Assembly (NCBI RefSeq): GCF_028389875.1
Contig: NC_084671.1
Location: forward strand, 28,267,083 to 28,331,082
DNA length: 64,000 bases
DNA from: Rhea pennata
Taxonomy: Eukaryota; Chordata; Aves; Rheiformes; Rheidae
Direction of reading: 5' to 3'
Position numbers and translations under genes: made by a program. Below are positions 11,868-25,699 of this stretch, piece after piece (positions within the stretch are counted from its first letter, which is position 1; each line of letters starts with the position of its first letter). A model generated the notes under the pieces. The model searched no databases, had not been told where the DNA came from, and saw nothing but the letters and a program-made list of their open reading frames with translations.

Positions 11868-14800
11868 TCTCCAGCTTCAGCCTAGGCCCAGATGTCTGAA
11901 TGATGTCCTAATTAAGCCATACTACAGCACCACAACATAAGCCGCCCACATATACATGTATATGTGTGTGTGTGCGTGTGTGCACTTTATTATGTGGTGT
12001 ACAGTCCTGACAGCCTCAGCAGCTCATTTGCAAGATCTGAGCAAGTGGTGGTGAAGGACAGAAGAACTGGTCTGGGGAAAAAAAAAGGAGGGGGAAGTGG
12101 GCAAGAAAAAAGCCCAACCTAAAGCATAAAACTTTGCTGCAAGTGAGATGGGAACAAGCGTCTCCATCCATGAGGATCCCAAAGGTCTGGCATCTACATA
12201 AACGCAAGGTCCTTACAAGATCACTGCACAGGGGTGTTTAGGGCTGTGGGAACTCCCCTAGGCCATATTCAGATTTTCTTCTTCTACACAATCTAAATTC
12301 AAGCCAGCAAGGAATCAGGCCTGATTCCCTACCATCCAGTGCAGTGAGTCTGGCTTTCCACCTTCCCCCTGGAAAGAGGTTAGGTCTCCACTTAAAAGCA
12401 TCTAACTTAGGCTTTGCACCTATTTTCTCCAGTGGCTGGTCTGGGCACTGGATCGTTTGAATCACTCAGCGCCCTCTCTAGATTAGATGCCTCTGAGTGC
12501 ATCTCCTTGACTCCATCTCTGCTGCCTTTGGTGGCTGTGACAGCACTTGAGCTGTCACAGATTCAAGTAGCTAAAGCCAACTCTTTCCGCAGTGTGTGTA
12601 GAGGAAGAGTGATGGCCACTCTCCTCTGGGGCTGAACATCCTTTCCAGGGCAGCCAGGTGGACATCAAAGCATTGGGACTCCAGTTCCAGCCCCTACGCT
12701 ACTGGAGCGGAACAGGAACTGTCTCAATAACAAAAAGCAAGAGGTTGGGTGGAGTGTTACACATCCTTCCCAACTACTTACAGACCAAACCTGACTCTGC
12801 CGAAGCACCGAGGCAGGCAGGCATGTTTGCTGATGTTTGTCCCTTCTGACCCACACCAAGAAATTCTGAAAACCATTTCGCAAACTTCTCAGTGGCAATC
12901 CATCAGCAGAGTCTCCAACTACTGCAGTATTTCTCAGTCCACTCCAACAGAGAATGGTTTCACCTTTCTGGATTCTTTCAAAGTTGTCACAGACCAGGTT
13001 CTTGGCAGGAGCTGGAGATAGCTCACATTAGTTTCTCAGCCTGGGTGCAGTGCCCAAACAGGACTGAGACAGGAGAAGACCTGCTTTCCAAGATCAGAAC
13101 TGCAGCTGTGGAGAAGTACAGGTCTGGGAGCAAAAGAAAGGGAACGGATTTCTCTTTGCCAGACAGCAGGTTCAGAAAACTCTAGAAACGCTATATTGAA
13201 CTTCAGACACCAACCAAATAATACCCGAATGGCATTAGCAGCCTGACTGTACTATAGGAGCCAGTAAAATCACATGCAATACTCAGAAATATTCTTATGC
13301 ATAAAAATAACACCTGCACCGAACACCTTCTCGCAGTCTCTTCCTTGTGCATTATTAATACCAACCCCTAGATTTGCATTGCTGCATAGTCTGCGTGTGT
13401 TTATCCACAAATTTACCTGCAACGCCTCTAGGAACATTGAAGGATCACTGTTTGCTGTCAGTTATCATGTTGCAAATCTGAGCCAGGAGCATGGAATGAG
13501 GAGTAGTGCCTGATTCTAACAGATTAAAAAAAAAAAAGAGAGAGAGGATTCTTAACCCCAACATAAATGCTTTTGTTTTTAAGCCAATCTATATTTAAAC
13601 AGCATTGTATTGCATTTATTAAATCATGCTTTGCAGTAAAGGGAACACATTCAGTATTATACCAATATTTCAGGACTCCTGCAGATGTTGGATAAGGGAC
13701 CTCGGTTTATATAAAAGTAAAGGGCTCCCGTTTAGCCTGCAAGCTGTTTGTGGATGCGGATAATGGCACCAGTGACAAACCAGATCTTACATAGGAGAGG
13801 TGGAGAGAGCTTCTCCGCATCTCTTGTCCCTGTTATAAGTATTTCAGAGTGACAGGTGAACTGTTAGAGGTGGTTAGCAGGAGAGAGTAGAACACAGCTG
13901 ATTACTTACAGATTTTTTCCTGATGCATGTTGATGTCCTAACTAGTCAGTAACCAGCTTTGTAAGGCAGCATGAAACCCCGCTAGGGCTTTGCGTGGTTA
14001 TGTATTACTTACAAGCAAGATCTGCTCGAAAATACGACAGTATAGACCCATGCCCAGTCCCAGGTGGGCAATACCCGTACAGAGCGTTCCCGTCAAACGC
14101 TCTGCTCGCACGATGCTTTGCAATATGGACACTGCTAACAAAACCACCTTGTTTCATCAGCTCGGAACCACTGACTTGCATTTCCACCCGCCATGCCTCT
14201 CTCTCCTGCTCCAGGTCTCCCTTATCTATCCTATCTGATATTTTGGCACCTTCCTTATTTGTCTCCTCTAAAAGGAAAACAGATTGGAGACTCCATCAAA
14301 ATGGGATTTTTTTTTTCCTGGCCTCTACAGTTGTTTTTATGGGCTGCCTCTGAACTTTGTATTTCCCATCATCTTCTGCTTGTGGCAAGCATCCAAACTG
14401 ACAAATCCATTTCAGAGTGAGAGCGCTAATGCAGCTTTTCTAATGGTGATTTAACCTCCTGATGCTATCCAAGAAGTCCTCAGCAGAGCAAGTAAGCGTG
14501 GTTTCCTGATTTTTCTAGATGTGTTCCCACCACAGCTCCAACTTCCAGCCATTTCCCCCCCCCTGAGGATCTTGGAGGAATCTGCTAGATTCTCATAACC
14601 TGTGTTAAAACAAATCAACTCTTTGTCCCATTTGTTGTTACATTTCTTAAAGTGACTGCTTTCATTCCTTTGTTTCACCGTCTTCTTCTACAGTAGCCCA
14701 CAAGCACAGAGGCTGAGGAAGCCCTCTCAGCTTTGAGCAAGACATTGGAGTAAAGAACCCCAAAAGCCCATTCTAGCCTGAATTATTTCATGACTTTGTT

Positions 14801-15274
14801 TCTCAAACGTTGCATTGTATCATCACATGAGGAAAAAAAAAAGAAAAGAAAGTCCCTCAGCAAGTTCAGGTACTCTGCTTTTACTCTGTTTCTTCTAGAT
14901 CACTATCAATCCCGTCTTCGTAATGCTGAGAGTATTTCAAGGCACCGGGGATGCAACTGGCTATAATGAGAACACACTTGGTGAAGCTTCCCCACTGCAA
15001 AGCTGGCTCTGAACCAATACAGCAGCTAAGCCCTACCCAGGGGTTTATGCAGAGCTTTTGTGTTGCATATAGCTTGTATTGAACCTCCAGAAGGATGTCT
15101 TCGGAGAGGAAATGCGCTGCAAGATTCACGCTTCAAAGTACTCACAGTCTGGCTTCAGAGATCTCCAGGCCCTTCCTGCAGCCTCTCCATCCAGGTCCTT
15201 ACCTTTCATGCCCTATAATATGTCAACACACAAATTAACATCAGCTTCCCCTCTCCGCTGAGGAGTTAATCAAG

Positions 15275-15990
15275 ATCGTCAAAATATAGCATGCATGCAA
15301 TCACAAAAAAAAGCCATTAACGGCCAAACTCCGCAAAGATCCCAGACTCTCTTACTGCGGTTTTGTCCTTTTCTATTTCCTCCATCTTCCTCCAGCTCCA
15401 GATTCATTTTGCTCTTCTCTTTGATGGAACAACTAGCTCAAGCAGTGAAAGGGATTAAATAAACCCAAATAAAAAAAATAAAGAAAATAAGAATAAATCC
15501 ATAACAAACCCCTCTCAAATATTCACCCTCCAAAAGGATAAAATGATTTCAATTTTGCTCTGTCTCGTTCCCTTTCCTCCCCTCCTCCCTCCCTAGGTGT
15601 ATATACATATCTGTATATTTAGAGAGAGGGGTTTTTTTAGTATTATTATTTAGTTAATATGAATTACAGGCCTCAAGCTGCCTCCCCTCTAAACCCAAAA
15701 TGAAGCAGCTCTCTTTTCTCTCTTTTTTTTCCCTCTTCTTTCCCCCTCACCAACACGATTTACATTCTCAATGTAATGTATTAAAAAGTTGACAGGGCCG
15801 AAAGGATTCACATGATGTCGGCTAAGAAACCCAATTTCCATGATGAATTGCCCGGAGCCCCTGAATCACAAACCATTTTTTCCGCTGCTCAGAAGTTGAT
15901 TTTTTTTTTTTTAAATCTTCTTAAAGCTTCTCTCCTAATCTTCGGCTAGAAGAGATGGGTGAAAGGATTTTTTTTTCTAAACTAAGGAAA
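15275..15990. promoter_or_regulatory. Candidate conserved non-coding element
   Basis: The block has few CpGs, no reading frame and many developmental factor-type words: 'gcatgcatgcaatcac' near 15290, 'ttatttagttaatatgaatt' near 15646, 'ggattcacatgatg' near 15803, and 'ccatgatgaattg' near 15838. Its texture differs from the degenerate sequence around it. This is an inference from composition; conservation was not tested. Confidence 0.3.
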
Positions 15991-16089
15991 GTATTAGCAT
16001 CTTGGTTGTTGTGCATCAAATTTGAAAATGCAAGGTTAGTAATATTTCAAATCGGCTACGGTCCAAGCCACTTGATAAGTATGCTTGCT

Positions 16090-16123
16090 GTCTCTCTCTC
16101 TCTCTCTCTCTCTTCCTCTCTCT
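16090..16123. repeat. (TC)n microsatellite
   Basis: CT dinucleotide repeat with one interruption, 34 bp. Confidence 0.9.
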
Positions 16124-16162
16124 AAGTTTCTCTTGGCAGGAGTGCAGTACTACTGCAGCGAT

Positions 16163-16194
16163 CGTGCGTGTGCGCACACACACGTGTGTGCACG
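16163..16194. repeat. 32-bp alternating purine-pyrimidine tract (Z-DNA prone)
   Basis: Perfect alternation of C/T with A/G across 32 bp. It includes two overlapping perfect palindromes: TGTGCGCACA (16169-16178) and CACACACGTGTGTG (16177-16190), the latter centred on a CACGTG E-box. Confidence 0.8.
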
Positions 16195-18850
16195 CTGTGT
16201 GCACAGGTAGGGCAGTGGGAAGGGAGTTTCAGACACCCTCAAAATTCACTTTCCCTCCCTTCTTTCAGTGGTGGATGATTTCCAGTACAGGAGACCCGTC
16301 ACCTCCCATTCGGTGTTTATCTGATTTGGGATCAGGCAAGTGAAGCAACGGCCGAATCCTCACGCAAGTGCCCACCACGTTTCCCTTTCGGAAAAGGCCG
16401 TCGAGCTCTTCCCAGGATGCGGGGATAGGAGCCTTGTGCTAAAACAGTGCATCCTGGGGGCAAACTGGCACGTACAAAGGAGACGTCCAGCCATTCCCAC
16501 CACTAGGATCTTCAGTGAGACTTCCCTCCCCGCTCTCCTCCTTCCGCAGCACGTGAAAAACAAGATGATCAGTGGAGCTGCCTCTGTGCATTAAAGGAAG
16601 GACAGCTTCTTCCCCCACCGCTGCTGTTTCTAAACCATGGCACTCCCATCTCTGTCATTTGTAGAGCAACCCTACCGCTTAATCACAAAGGAGAGAGATG
16701 TTGGCAGCCAGTGGATGCAGACGTGCTATAACCAGCTGCCCGAGTGCTTGAGGCTTTCAGGAAATGGCTCACGCTGCAAGTGCCAGATGCAAACCGCAGG
16801 AGGATGAAGCAGCGCAAGCACTGAGGACTCCCAGCAGCAACTTCTGCATAAAGAGTAGGGTCAGAGGCAAGGTAAGCGTCGCAAGGCTGCTTCCAGGTAG
16901 CACGTTGCATTTTATTGCATTTTTCCCCTTCATGCTCCAAGAGAAAAGGTGTTTGCAACTCTGAAACGCTCAGATAATACTAGCGGTACACGCAGTTGGG
17001 CCACAGCGTCATACCCAGGGTCAACCATCCCTCTTTATCATTTAAGTCAAACACGAAAGCACTTGAGAAAAGTAGTCCAGCCGTGGCCTCTTAGTGAATA
17101 AGGGAGGGAATCTGCAAATACCTGCGGAGAGTCGGTCTCCACTTTCTGGGGGCTGGAAAGCAGTCACCAGATCAGACACAGCAACCATATTTCCCGGTAG
17201 CACCGTCAGCACCAGGACCCAATCCAGAATGCCAATCCAGTACGCCCCAGGGATTGTCACTGAACACTAACAGAGCCAGCAGCTTAAAGGTATGCTGTGC
17301 AAAGAAACAAATCCTTCTGTCCATCCTGAATCTGTCTCCTTACCAGTGTCATTTGATACCCACCAGGTCTCGTAGTGGGAGGGTCCCCAGATTTCCTTGC
17401 ATCTGGGAATATAAAGTTCTTGCAAAGCTGCTTTTGCAGTGATGTGACTCACCTTTGCAATCCTCACTTGCCTTCCACGCTTGCCTTCTTTGGTGCTCTC
17501 CGTCTCTTTTGCTATTTCTCCAGATGCCTAAAGGCAGGGAGTCAATTGTATCCATCATTTTGCATACAAATACTTCCTACTGAGAAAAACTCTGCTCTGT
17601 TGCCAGAAAAGAAGCTGCCTCAAATGCCAGGTTTTTCTTGCTGGAAGTGGTTCTATTATAGGTTATTGCCAGAGAGTTGTTTGAAGCAGTGAGTCTATCT
17701 TGACCTTGGCAGAGCTACTCTTTGTGCCTCCGCTGTCTCTGTGTCATCTGTCTCAGCACAGATTCCAGTAGCCTACTTGATTTTTATTCACAAAATCTCT
17801 CCCTGGTCATCTACCAGACATGATCAGCTTTGGAAGCAAAAGCAGAGGAAAGAGTTTAGGGGGCCATTATCAGCGCTCAGAGACCTGAGACCATCATCCG
17901 TTCACCAACAGCTGTTGGAAACAGGTTTGAATCTAGGAGAGATGGGGGAGACCATGGCGCACTAAATACCTCCCAGACCTGCCTGCAATAGAGCGGGAGA
18001 GATTAGAGTCAATGACCCTGGAGTCCTCTGCCTACTGAGCTTGTGACCTACTGGTCAAATGGCTGAAAAACAAATAACCAGCCATCCCTAGTTATAATCC
18101 ATCCTAACCATGTGGCCTCAGGCCCTCAGGTTTCTCGCCTGCTGTTTTCCTACCTGCCTGGTTGATTTACGCTCCAAGATATCCCTCTCACTTCAAATAC
18201 AAGCCCTCTTAATTAGAAAAACTATCTCTTTTTTCCCCCCAAATTCAGCTTCTACCTTGTGCCATCTCAGCACCCATTTCCACTCTTACTTCCAAAAAGC
18301 CCACTTTTTAGAGGTTATTGCCTTAATCAGCAGTTTTATCAACATGCTCCAGAAATTGTAGCACATTAAGTACAGTTTTCTTCGCTGGAGGCATGTTTGT
18401 TAGTCCCACCTCATGCACAGCTGTAGTATCTGGGTCTGACCATTGTCCCAATCTCTTTCCTTGGTGCTAACATTACTTTCTTTGATGGAGGTGATCCTAA
18501 GAATTATTGGCCAGTACAGCAGCTGACGTTAATGAACAACTGCACAGGTGTCAGGCAGGTTTTAAACTCAGCCCCTTTTAGATTTAGGAAAAACATGGGA
18601 CATCAGCAACAGAGCTTAGTAGCTGAGCTCTGTTTCTGCAATCACATCACCAGCCTTTGCTTCCCTGGATTTAGCACCAGGAACCAGTATTCGAAGCAGC
18701 AGCAGGAGAGGGCTGACCTAGTAAGAACTGATAGGAGCTAATCCAGTCTACTCAGTCTGATGAAGGCCTCCTCCTGTGTCCTGCGCTCTCAATCTTTATA
18801 CGGTTCTGCCTTACCCTGGAGGTGCTGAGCAAGACCCCACATCCCATTAC

Positions 18851-18877
18851 CTCCCCTCCTCCTCCTCCTCCTCCTCT
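18851..18877. repeat. (CTC)n trinucleotide tract
   Basis: Run of CCT/CTC triplets. Confidence 0.85.
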
Positions 18878-19406
18878 GCTGCTCTCAGTCCTAGAGATGC
18901 TCAAAATAGTATGCAGCCTCTCTGCCCTGTGAGTGCCTACTAGTCTTAATACCAGCCCTGTTTTTAACCCATCTGCAAGGTGTTTATCATTGATTTACAC
19001 CCCCTACCTAATGTCTCCAGCCTGGACAGCTGTGTGCCCAGTCCTGGTCTGCTGCCAGCTGCTATCTCAGCCCCACATCCCAACTCTGTTGTCAGTCTTT
19101 GACTCTGACCCACAGACTCTGCTGCTCTGACCCAAGCTCACCCCACACCTCCACCATCAGACTTCAGTCCTGACCTGGAGCTCCCTGATGCTTTTCACCA
19201 GCTCCCTGTATGCCAACTCTGCTGCTGCTGCTGCTTTTTCCGTTGTCTCTGCAGGCTCCTGCAACACACCTGTGGGCTCACTGCCCCGAGCACTCATTCA
19301 GCAACCTTATCTCCATCATGCTGGGCCCAGGCAGGACAATGCGGCACACCTGGAGGAGCTGGTTACAGCCCGGGCCAAGATGATGTAGGGATGCTGAGAG
19401 ATAGGG

Positions 19407-19428
19407 GTGTGTGTGTGTGTGTGTGTGT
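19407..19428. repeat. (GT)n microsatellite
   Basis: Eleven uninterrupted GT dinucleotides. Confidence 0.9.
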
Positions 19429-21780
19429 AGGGGGAGGTCTACCTTAAGAGAAGGTGAGAAACACTACCTGTGGCTGCTGAAATCTTGCCAGAATTCAGAG
19501 TGAAAAGGCACTTGGGTGCATGAGACAAGCCCTGTGCAACTTCAGAAGTTTTTTGATGCATTCCAAGGGCTTGATCTAACTATAACAGGCAGGAAAAGCC
19601 CAGAGGATTGGTTTAAAAGTAGTCACCATAACCCAAGTAATAACAATTCCACAAGTCATCAGGTCAGTTATTTGCACCTTTAGAAGGTACATACTCTTCC
19701 CAGGACTCATCCTCTGTAGCTGAAACAATTGCTGACTATTTTTTATATGATATGATTGCCCTGGAATCATCGTGTCTGTGAAAACTGTTAAAAATCAGCA
19801 CATTGTTCCCTTCTTACCTCACCAGACAACAACAGGGAGCACTAACAACCTGCACGGGGCATGGACTGTTAGTCACAGGACTGACCAAAGGCCTCACCAG
19901 ACCTTTGGTAACTGTCAGGTTGCTAGAAAAATACCTTATTCTACACTATGTCCTCTACAGACTGGGCAAGTTCAAAGCAGGAGGCCACTGAGATGCCACC
20001 AGAAACATCAGCTTTTGGATGATGTACACATAGAAACCAGCAAGACCATGAAAGCATGACTCCATTTCCTTTAGTGCTGGATAATCCATGTTGGATGTTC
20101 AACTTGGAATTTGCTTCACACTCTAGATTTAAATCTAGTGGCTTTCAGAGTGAGTCCTATCTAGACTTTGTTGCTCACCCAAAAACTTGAAAATGGGGAA
20201 CAGTAAACATAGGGAACTGCTCAGGGTTGAAGAGAGTCTGAGGTCTACACATTACCATGTTCCTCAGTAGTGAGCTGCATTCATCTGGGATGCTGCAATT
20301 AGGTTGTATTTAGTACTGTATATCAGCAAGCAGAAATAGCAGAGCTCTCTTTGAGGCACAATGAGCCAGGAGCCATGGATGATCCCAGCATAGGCAGTGC
20401 CCTCACTAACAAGGCACAGCCCTGCAGCACCCAAACACAGCAGGCAATGCAGGGTGCTGGTAATGGGGCCCAGACAAGGCAAAGAAATGAACAGGTCCAG
20501 GATCCATCCAGGGGATCCAGTCCGGAGCAACAAAAGAGGGGGCCAGAGGCAGAGCTGGAGACAAGCTACTACATACAAAGGGAGACCTATCTAGGAGACA
20601 AGCTACGCACAATGTAGGTTCAAGGTCCACCAGGAGACAAGTCAGAGACAAGACTGGAGACAAGCATACTTACAACACCTTTCAAACCAGGACTGAAGAC
20701 CAGGCCTGAGCTTAAATGGAGCTCTTGGGCCCATGGTGTGTTGGTCGGGGTCCCAGGTGAAGCTGCTCAGGGCAATTACAGCCTGTTAGTGCCCCCAGGG
20801 CCTGACATTATACAGGGATGCCTATAATAACTTGATTGAGGGTCTTTTTTTTAACAGCTTCTAAATCTAAAGAAATATACAGAGAATACCAAAAAGCATA
20901 TATTTAACATAAAAAACACCCAGGTAATGATTCATCAAGAAGATCACCCGGCTTTTTCAAACTAGAACACAGACCCCTTTTCCATCCTAGGATCTTCCCC
21001 ATAGGATTTTGCCTTTGTGTCTGTAAAGGCAAGAAAGATAAGGGAGATACTTCCTGCAGGCTTGTTGCCTATATCCTACCCAAGGAAATTAGCAAGATGG
21101 AAGTGGGGAAAAAAAAAATGTGGACCTTAGAAATCATATAGCTGTTAAAAACGAGATCCTTCAGGGCTTCCAGAGCTACATCTGTCTTCTCCACAGGGAG
21201 GACTGATGAGTTCAATCACCCCTTTGGGGCAGGCTGGTCATTCAACCCATTACAGGCCTTTGAAAAGGGCAAGAGAAATCGCTTCCCTCTATCAACTCAG
21301 GTACCTTCCTGGCAGAGTTTCTAGACAGATCCATCTCTTGCAGAGCCCTGTGTGTGGCTAGGAAAGTGCTGACAAACACCCTTCCTGATGAAGGCTTCTT
21401 CCAAACCCTCTTTCCGTGGGATCTTCCCAAGCACCCTCCCTCCTTCCCACCTTTCTGGTAGACTTCAAACTACACCAGCGCTTGTTGTCCCATTGACACT
21501 GCAAAAAACATACCTCCAACGTTGGCTCCTTTCTTGCCTCTCTGTCCCATGGAAGGGCCCTCTGCTCCATGCGCTAGAGAAGCTGATTTCTGTGCCTTAC
21601 TCAGTCAGCAGAGCCAAGGAAGAAGGGAATGAGCTGGTGGATGAGGCCCAGCTAGCCATTCATGGTATCTCATGTCTACAGTGTGCCGGCTGGGCAGAGT
21701 TCATGGTGGGCGCACAGGGATTGCAGGCAGCTGCCAGTGACTGCAAAGACAGCAGCAGCCTCCAGTGGCCAGCTGGTAAA

Positions 21781-21965
21781 AAAACAACAGTGTGGCCTCC
21801 TATCCAGTGTCCTAGAGCAAACGTCAGCATGGCCTTGTGTCTGATGTCCCACAGCAAACGCCAGCACGGCCTCGTTTCTGGTATCTTACAGCAAACTCCA
21901 GTGTGACCTAGCATCTGGCTTCCCACAGCAAACAACGGCGTGGCTGTGCATCCAGTGTCCTTGCA
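21781..21965 (+). repeat. Minisatellite, 37-bp unit, five copies
   Basis: Five head-to-tail units start at 21781, 21818, 21855, 21892 and 21929. Each is exactly 37 bp and follows the pattern 'caaac..cagcatggcct' then about 'tgtctggtgtcccacag'. A partial sixth copy may follow. The units differ from each other at many sites. A 37-bp period is not a multiple of three, so the overlapping open frame is not a conserved protein repeat. Confidence 0.85.
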
Positions 21966-24900
21966 TGACACAACAGCATGTAGAAACTGTGTCACCAAGC
22001 CCTACATCAGATCTGAGTCCACTGGGATTTGCAGTTGGCCCAAAGCCAGAGGGGTACAAATGATATATTTTTTTTTACTGAAAAAGCAGGGTTTTTGTCA
22101 GCAATAGTGTGCTTGCCTTTGCGTGAGCAGAAACCAGCCATTTCCCTCTCTGTCTCAGCAAAGCTTAGGTTCAGATGCACAGGGGACGTCCTTGTTTCCT
22201 GCACGTGACCCGTGACAATTTAACCTGGTAGCAAGGTACCAAGGCATGAGCAAGGGCTGGGTGGGTGCCTGTGCACTGCTCTCACACTGCCTGAGCAGTA
22301 CTGTGGCCCAGCCTAGAAATCCCTGCCTTTTTCAGATTTTCTGGCTCAGCACCTCACACGGATGATTTGGAGGTTCTCACTCCAAGAATAATGGATAATT
22401 TCAGCATCTCAGCTAACAGCTTCAGTTTGCCTGCCTTCCATCCTTCCTTAGGGCACCAGCACTTGCCCGTCCTCAGCCTTACCAGCTCTCCCCTCTTCAG
22501 CTCACCAGAAGTGATCCTAATTTCACTGCCCTTCACCTTGGTGCAAACACACAACAGCATTGTCCTTGGGTCCCTCTCCCAGGCCAACTGTGGCCATATG
22601 GCTGTGGGACCTGGGGTCTCCTCACCTTCACACAGGACCTCCCACAGCAGGCAGGAACAGAGACTGCCACCGTTGCTGGCTTACCCTGTCCTTCCCTCTC
22701 CCCCAAATGGTTGGCCCTTTGGTCTGTGGCATCACCATCCAACCGAAAACCTTCCTCAGCATTGTGCAGTCCTCATGGCAACACCTTACCTACCCTGGGT
22801 CCCCAGGTCCTCACACCTTCCTCAGCATTTTGGGCACCTGCACTGGGTGTCCTCCATGAACTGCTCCACGGACAACATCCCACGGAAGAGATGCCCACCC
22901 AGATAACTGGAGAAGCTGCAAAAATTGGAGTGGATGAGCTGGTTTTCTTGTCTCATTTTTCTTAGTCCTTTGAAATAATCACAAACATAGCAATTATTGC
23001 GAAGATAAAATAGCAAGGATTATGAAATCCTCACAGGCAAAGCTCCCCATCAATTAACTAAATCAATTCTTGCTTTAGAATATAATCCACAGCAGGAGAC
23101 AATTTAAAAAAAAAAAAAAAAGAGAGAGAGAGAGAGAAATAAATATGTTTGTGGAAGAGAGGGGTGGGGAGGAGAGATGAGAGATTTTATCAGAGAGCAG
23201 AATAATTTGGGGTGATTGCATGTGAAGCAGAAGTACCACAAAATATCTCAGCAAGGAACCTACTAAAACATACTGCTATACCTGGTGCTTTGGTAGAGGG
23301 GTTTTTCCAGAACCTCTTCACTCTGCAGCTGGAAACTGGTTCCCAATGCTCAGCTTAAATTTCTCCCTAGTCAGTTCAGCCCCATTTCTTCTAGCATCAA
23401 TACCCTCTTTCAACTTTAATAGCTCCAAACCACTCCAGTGCCTCTGTTTTGGGAATGAAATAAGCAGCCAGATTCTCAGCCATCCCAAGTCTCCCGCAGC
23501 ACCTGCAGATGAGGTTGAGTGCTTGCTTGATTGATTAATTACTATTTCAATTAAAGTTATGCCTAGTGACTTCAGGCAGGATTCAAAGCTTAATGTCACA
23601 TGTAGCTATAAGGAAGCCAGTCCTCTGCTCTGAGTCACTCCTGTTCATACTGTCCCAAGCTCTTCTGCTCATACAGAGCTCAGGGCTTGAATTTCAAAGT
23701 GCTTACCATGAAACACATGGCACCATACGCTTATATGCAACAGTTGTTGGGTTAAGTCCTTACTTTGTACTGGTTTTGCCTACCTTCTGCCTTCCAGCCC
23801 ACCCCATTAGATCTCATCTTTGCTGCATCTTGCTCTGTGATCCAAATGGCACCCAAGAACGATGAGTGCAGCCAAGAAAGGAACTTTGCTCTTTCCTCCT
23901 CCTCCTCCTGGTGTCTGCCAGTAACTCAAGGAGAGTGCAGGGGCTCCTGGGTGAGATTTCAGAGCAGTCATGCCAGCCAGGTACAGGATGGCAGGACTTG
24001 CAAGTGAGGAAGAGGAGAGCAGATGTCCCTCACACTGTAAGCACAGGTGGAGATGGCCTCAGAATAGCACTCATACTATTAACCCACAAAGCTATTTAGG
24101 CAGCTGACTGGGACCAATGACTAACCACCTGACTGGATCCTGTTGTCCTCAGGACTCAAGGCTCTGGTGCCCACCTGGCCTTCCTGATGCAGGCAATCCT
24201 ATCGCCTGGATGCCTTCTCCTGCCTGCCTGCCCCAGCACTCCTCAGACAGCAGCACCTCCTGCCCTGCCCTGCTCTGGCCAGGGCCCACTAGCAGCAAAC
24301 CCTAGCACAAGCCTTCTTCCTTTTCCCAGCCAGCCGTAATGCAATAAAAACCCATTTCACATGAGAAAGCCAACAAAAGGGAGTGACCGTACTTCCTTCC
24401 TAGACCATCTTTCAGGTACTGCTCGCAGCAAGTCGGTACTCGCCAGCCCAGCAGAGTAAAAGCAGGAGAGGAAAGTCTGTGTGCGTCTACATAAATGCAA
24501 GTATGAAAGCAGCTGCGTGACCTGCAGGTTGCCAGCACCTCCCATTCAGCCAAGATCAGCCCAGAAAGGGTCAGCGATTTCAACACGGGTTCAGAGACCC
24601 CGGTATGGAGGGGAGCCTCCTCCCAGGGCTGTGGTGGGGGTCTAACGACAGGAGCTCCCACGGACGGGGCAAATGCCAACATGAGGTCGATGATGGGATG
24701 TGTGTTCTTGTGGGGCACCCTTCCACCAACATGCATGAGAATGACGCGGGGATGGTGGGCAACGATAAGCTCCATACAGACCCCCGCATCCTCCTCTTTG
24801 CTGGAGATGTGTCCACCGAAAGCTGTACCTCCACACGACACTCAAACCCTCACGTTGCCTCTCTAAAATGGAAGCAAACCGCAGTTCACATGCTTTAGCC

Positions 24901-25699
24901 TGGCTGGGTGTGAGGTTGGTGCCTTCACTAAGGATAAATATCCCACGTTCAACCAGGCCAGTCCCTGGCAGATTAGGGTTTATCACTTATACGAGGCTCT
25001 TATCTCTCTTCATTCTCCACTTCTCTGTCCTTGCTGGGCGACTCACCGCGCCAAGCAAGGGTGCTCCCTCCCCGCGTGCAGGTGCAGCACCAAGCGCAAA
25101 GAAAGACCACGGTCCTGGAAGTGTTGAGATGGCCCTGGGCTAGTTAGGCAGGCAGAGCTGCACTTCAAACCTCTTCTTCTCCCGTGCCTTGTCTCCCTTT
25201 TTGAAATTCAGAGCTCTTCCACTGCGGTGCAGAGAAACCGTACGGGGCGATCAGAAAGGTTAAGAAAAAGTTGAAAACATTCTTAAATGACAGCTCAGGC
25301 TTGAAATGTGAGTCTGCTGTTTGTTTTTCTTTGTGGCTGCACTTGAATATCCCTGCTAATTTTTTTGAATATTGCTGTAGCGTAAAGAAGAATTGCTGAT
25401 GACACATTTTCCTAACATGCATTACACAAAAGGAGATTATATTTTAGCCTCTTTTAGAGACTATAAAATCAGATTCATCCTAATGAAACAGCAAATAAAA
25501 AGGGTTTTCCCTTTTCTTTTTCAATCTCTTGGCATTTTTCCTCCTGTGGTTTTATTCTTCTCCTCCCCCCCTCCTCTTTCTTACGTTATCTGTGTTTCCT
25601 GCTCATTTCAACTTGATGACATGTTGCTGGGACAACTAAGTCTCGTAACCTTCTTAACTTTGCCATTGTTCCTGCCGGGAGTGTATTTAGGAGGAGTGT
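21966..25699. other. Non-coding, no gene recognised
   Basis: Open frames of up to 179 codons occur on both strands (22367-22906 plus, 24302-24841 minus), but none shows a recognisable domain and they overlap one another. A poly-A plus (GA)n tract lies at 23106-23138. A short direct duplication of 'accttcctcagcatt' occurs at about 22750 and 22816. Confidence 0.4.
23106..23138. repeat. Poly-A followed by (GA)n
   Basis: About 15 A then nine GA dinucleotides. Confidence 0.9.

Larger units (their letters stand above)
9366..15274. other. Non-coding with microsatellites
   Basis: No exon was recognised. The stretch holds a (TA)/(CATA) microsatellite, a 73-bp purine tract, a TG-rich tract at about 11946-11985 and T-runs near 9900. 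An AT-rich block at about 10380-10450 ('caatttaattga', 'attaatattta') has homeodomain-like words. A 159-codon minus-strand open frame at 11176-11655 has no recognisable family and is probably chance. Confidence 0.4.
15991..21780. other. Non-coding with microsatellites, no gene recognised
   Basis: Apart from the TC and Z-prone tracts listed separately, there is a (CTC)n tract at 18851-18877, a short CTG run near 19217-19232 and a (GT)n tract at 19407-19428. At 20556-20670 the word GGAGACAAG recurs irregularly, which looks like a decayed minisatellite. No exon homology was seen. Confidence 0.4.

Noticed and set aside
14881-15129. Minus-strand open frame ending in an acidic tail, considered as a DGKG exon
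   Set aside because: Does not match the DGKG N-terminus or its EF-hand, C1 or kinase segments.
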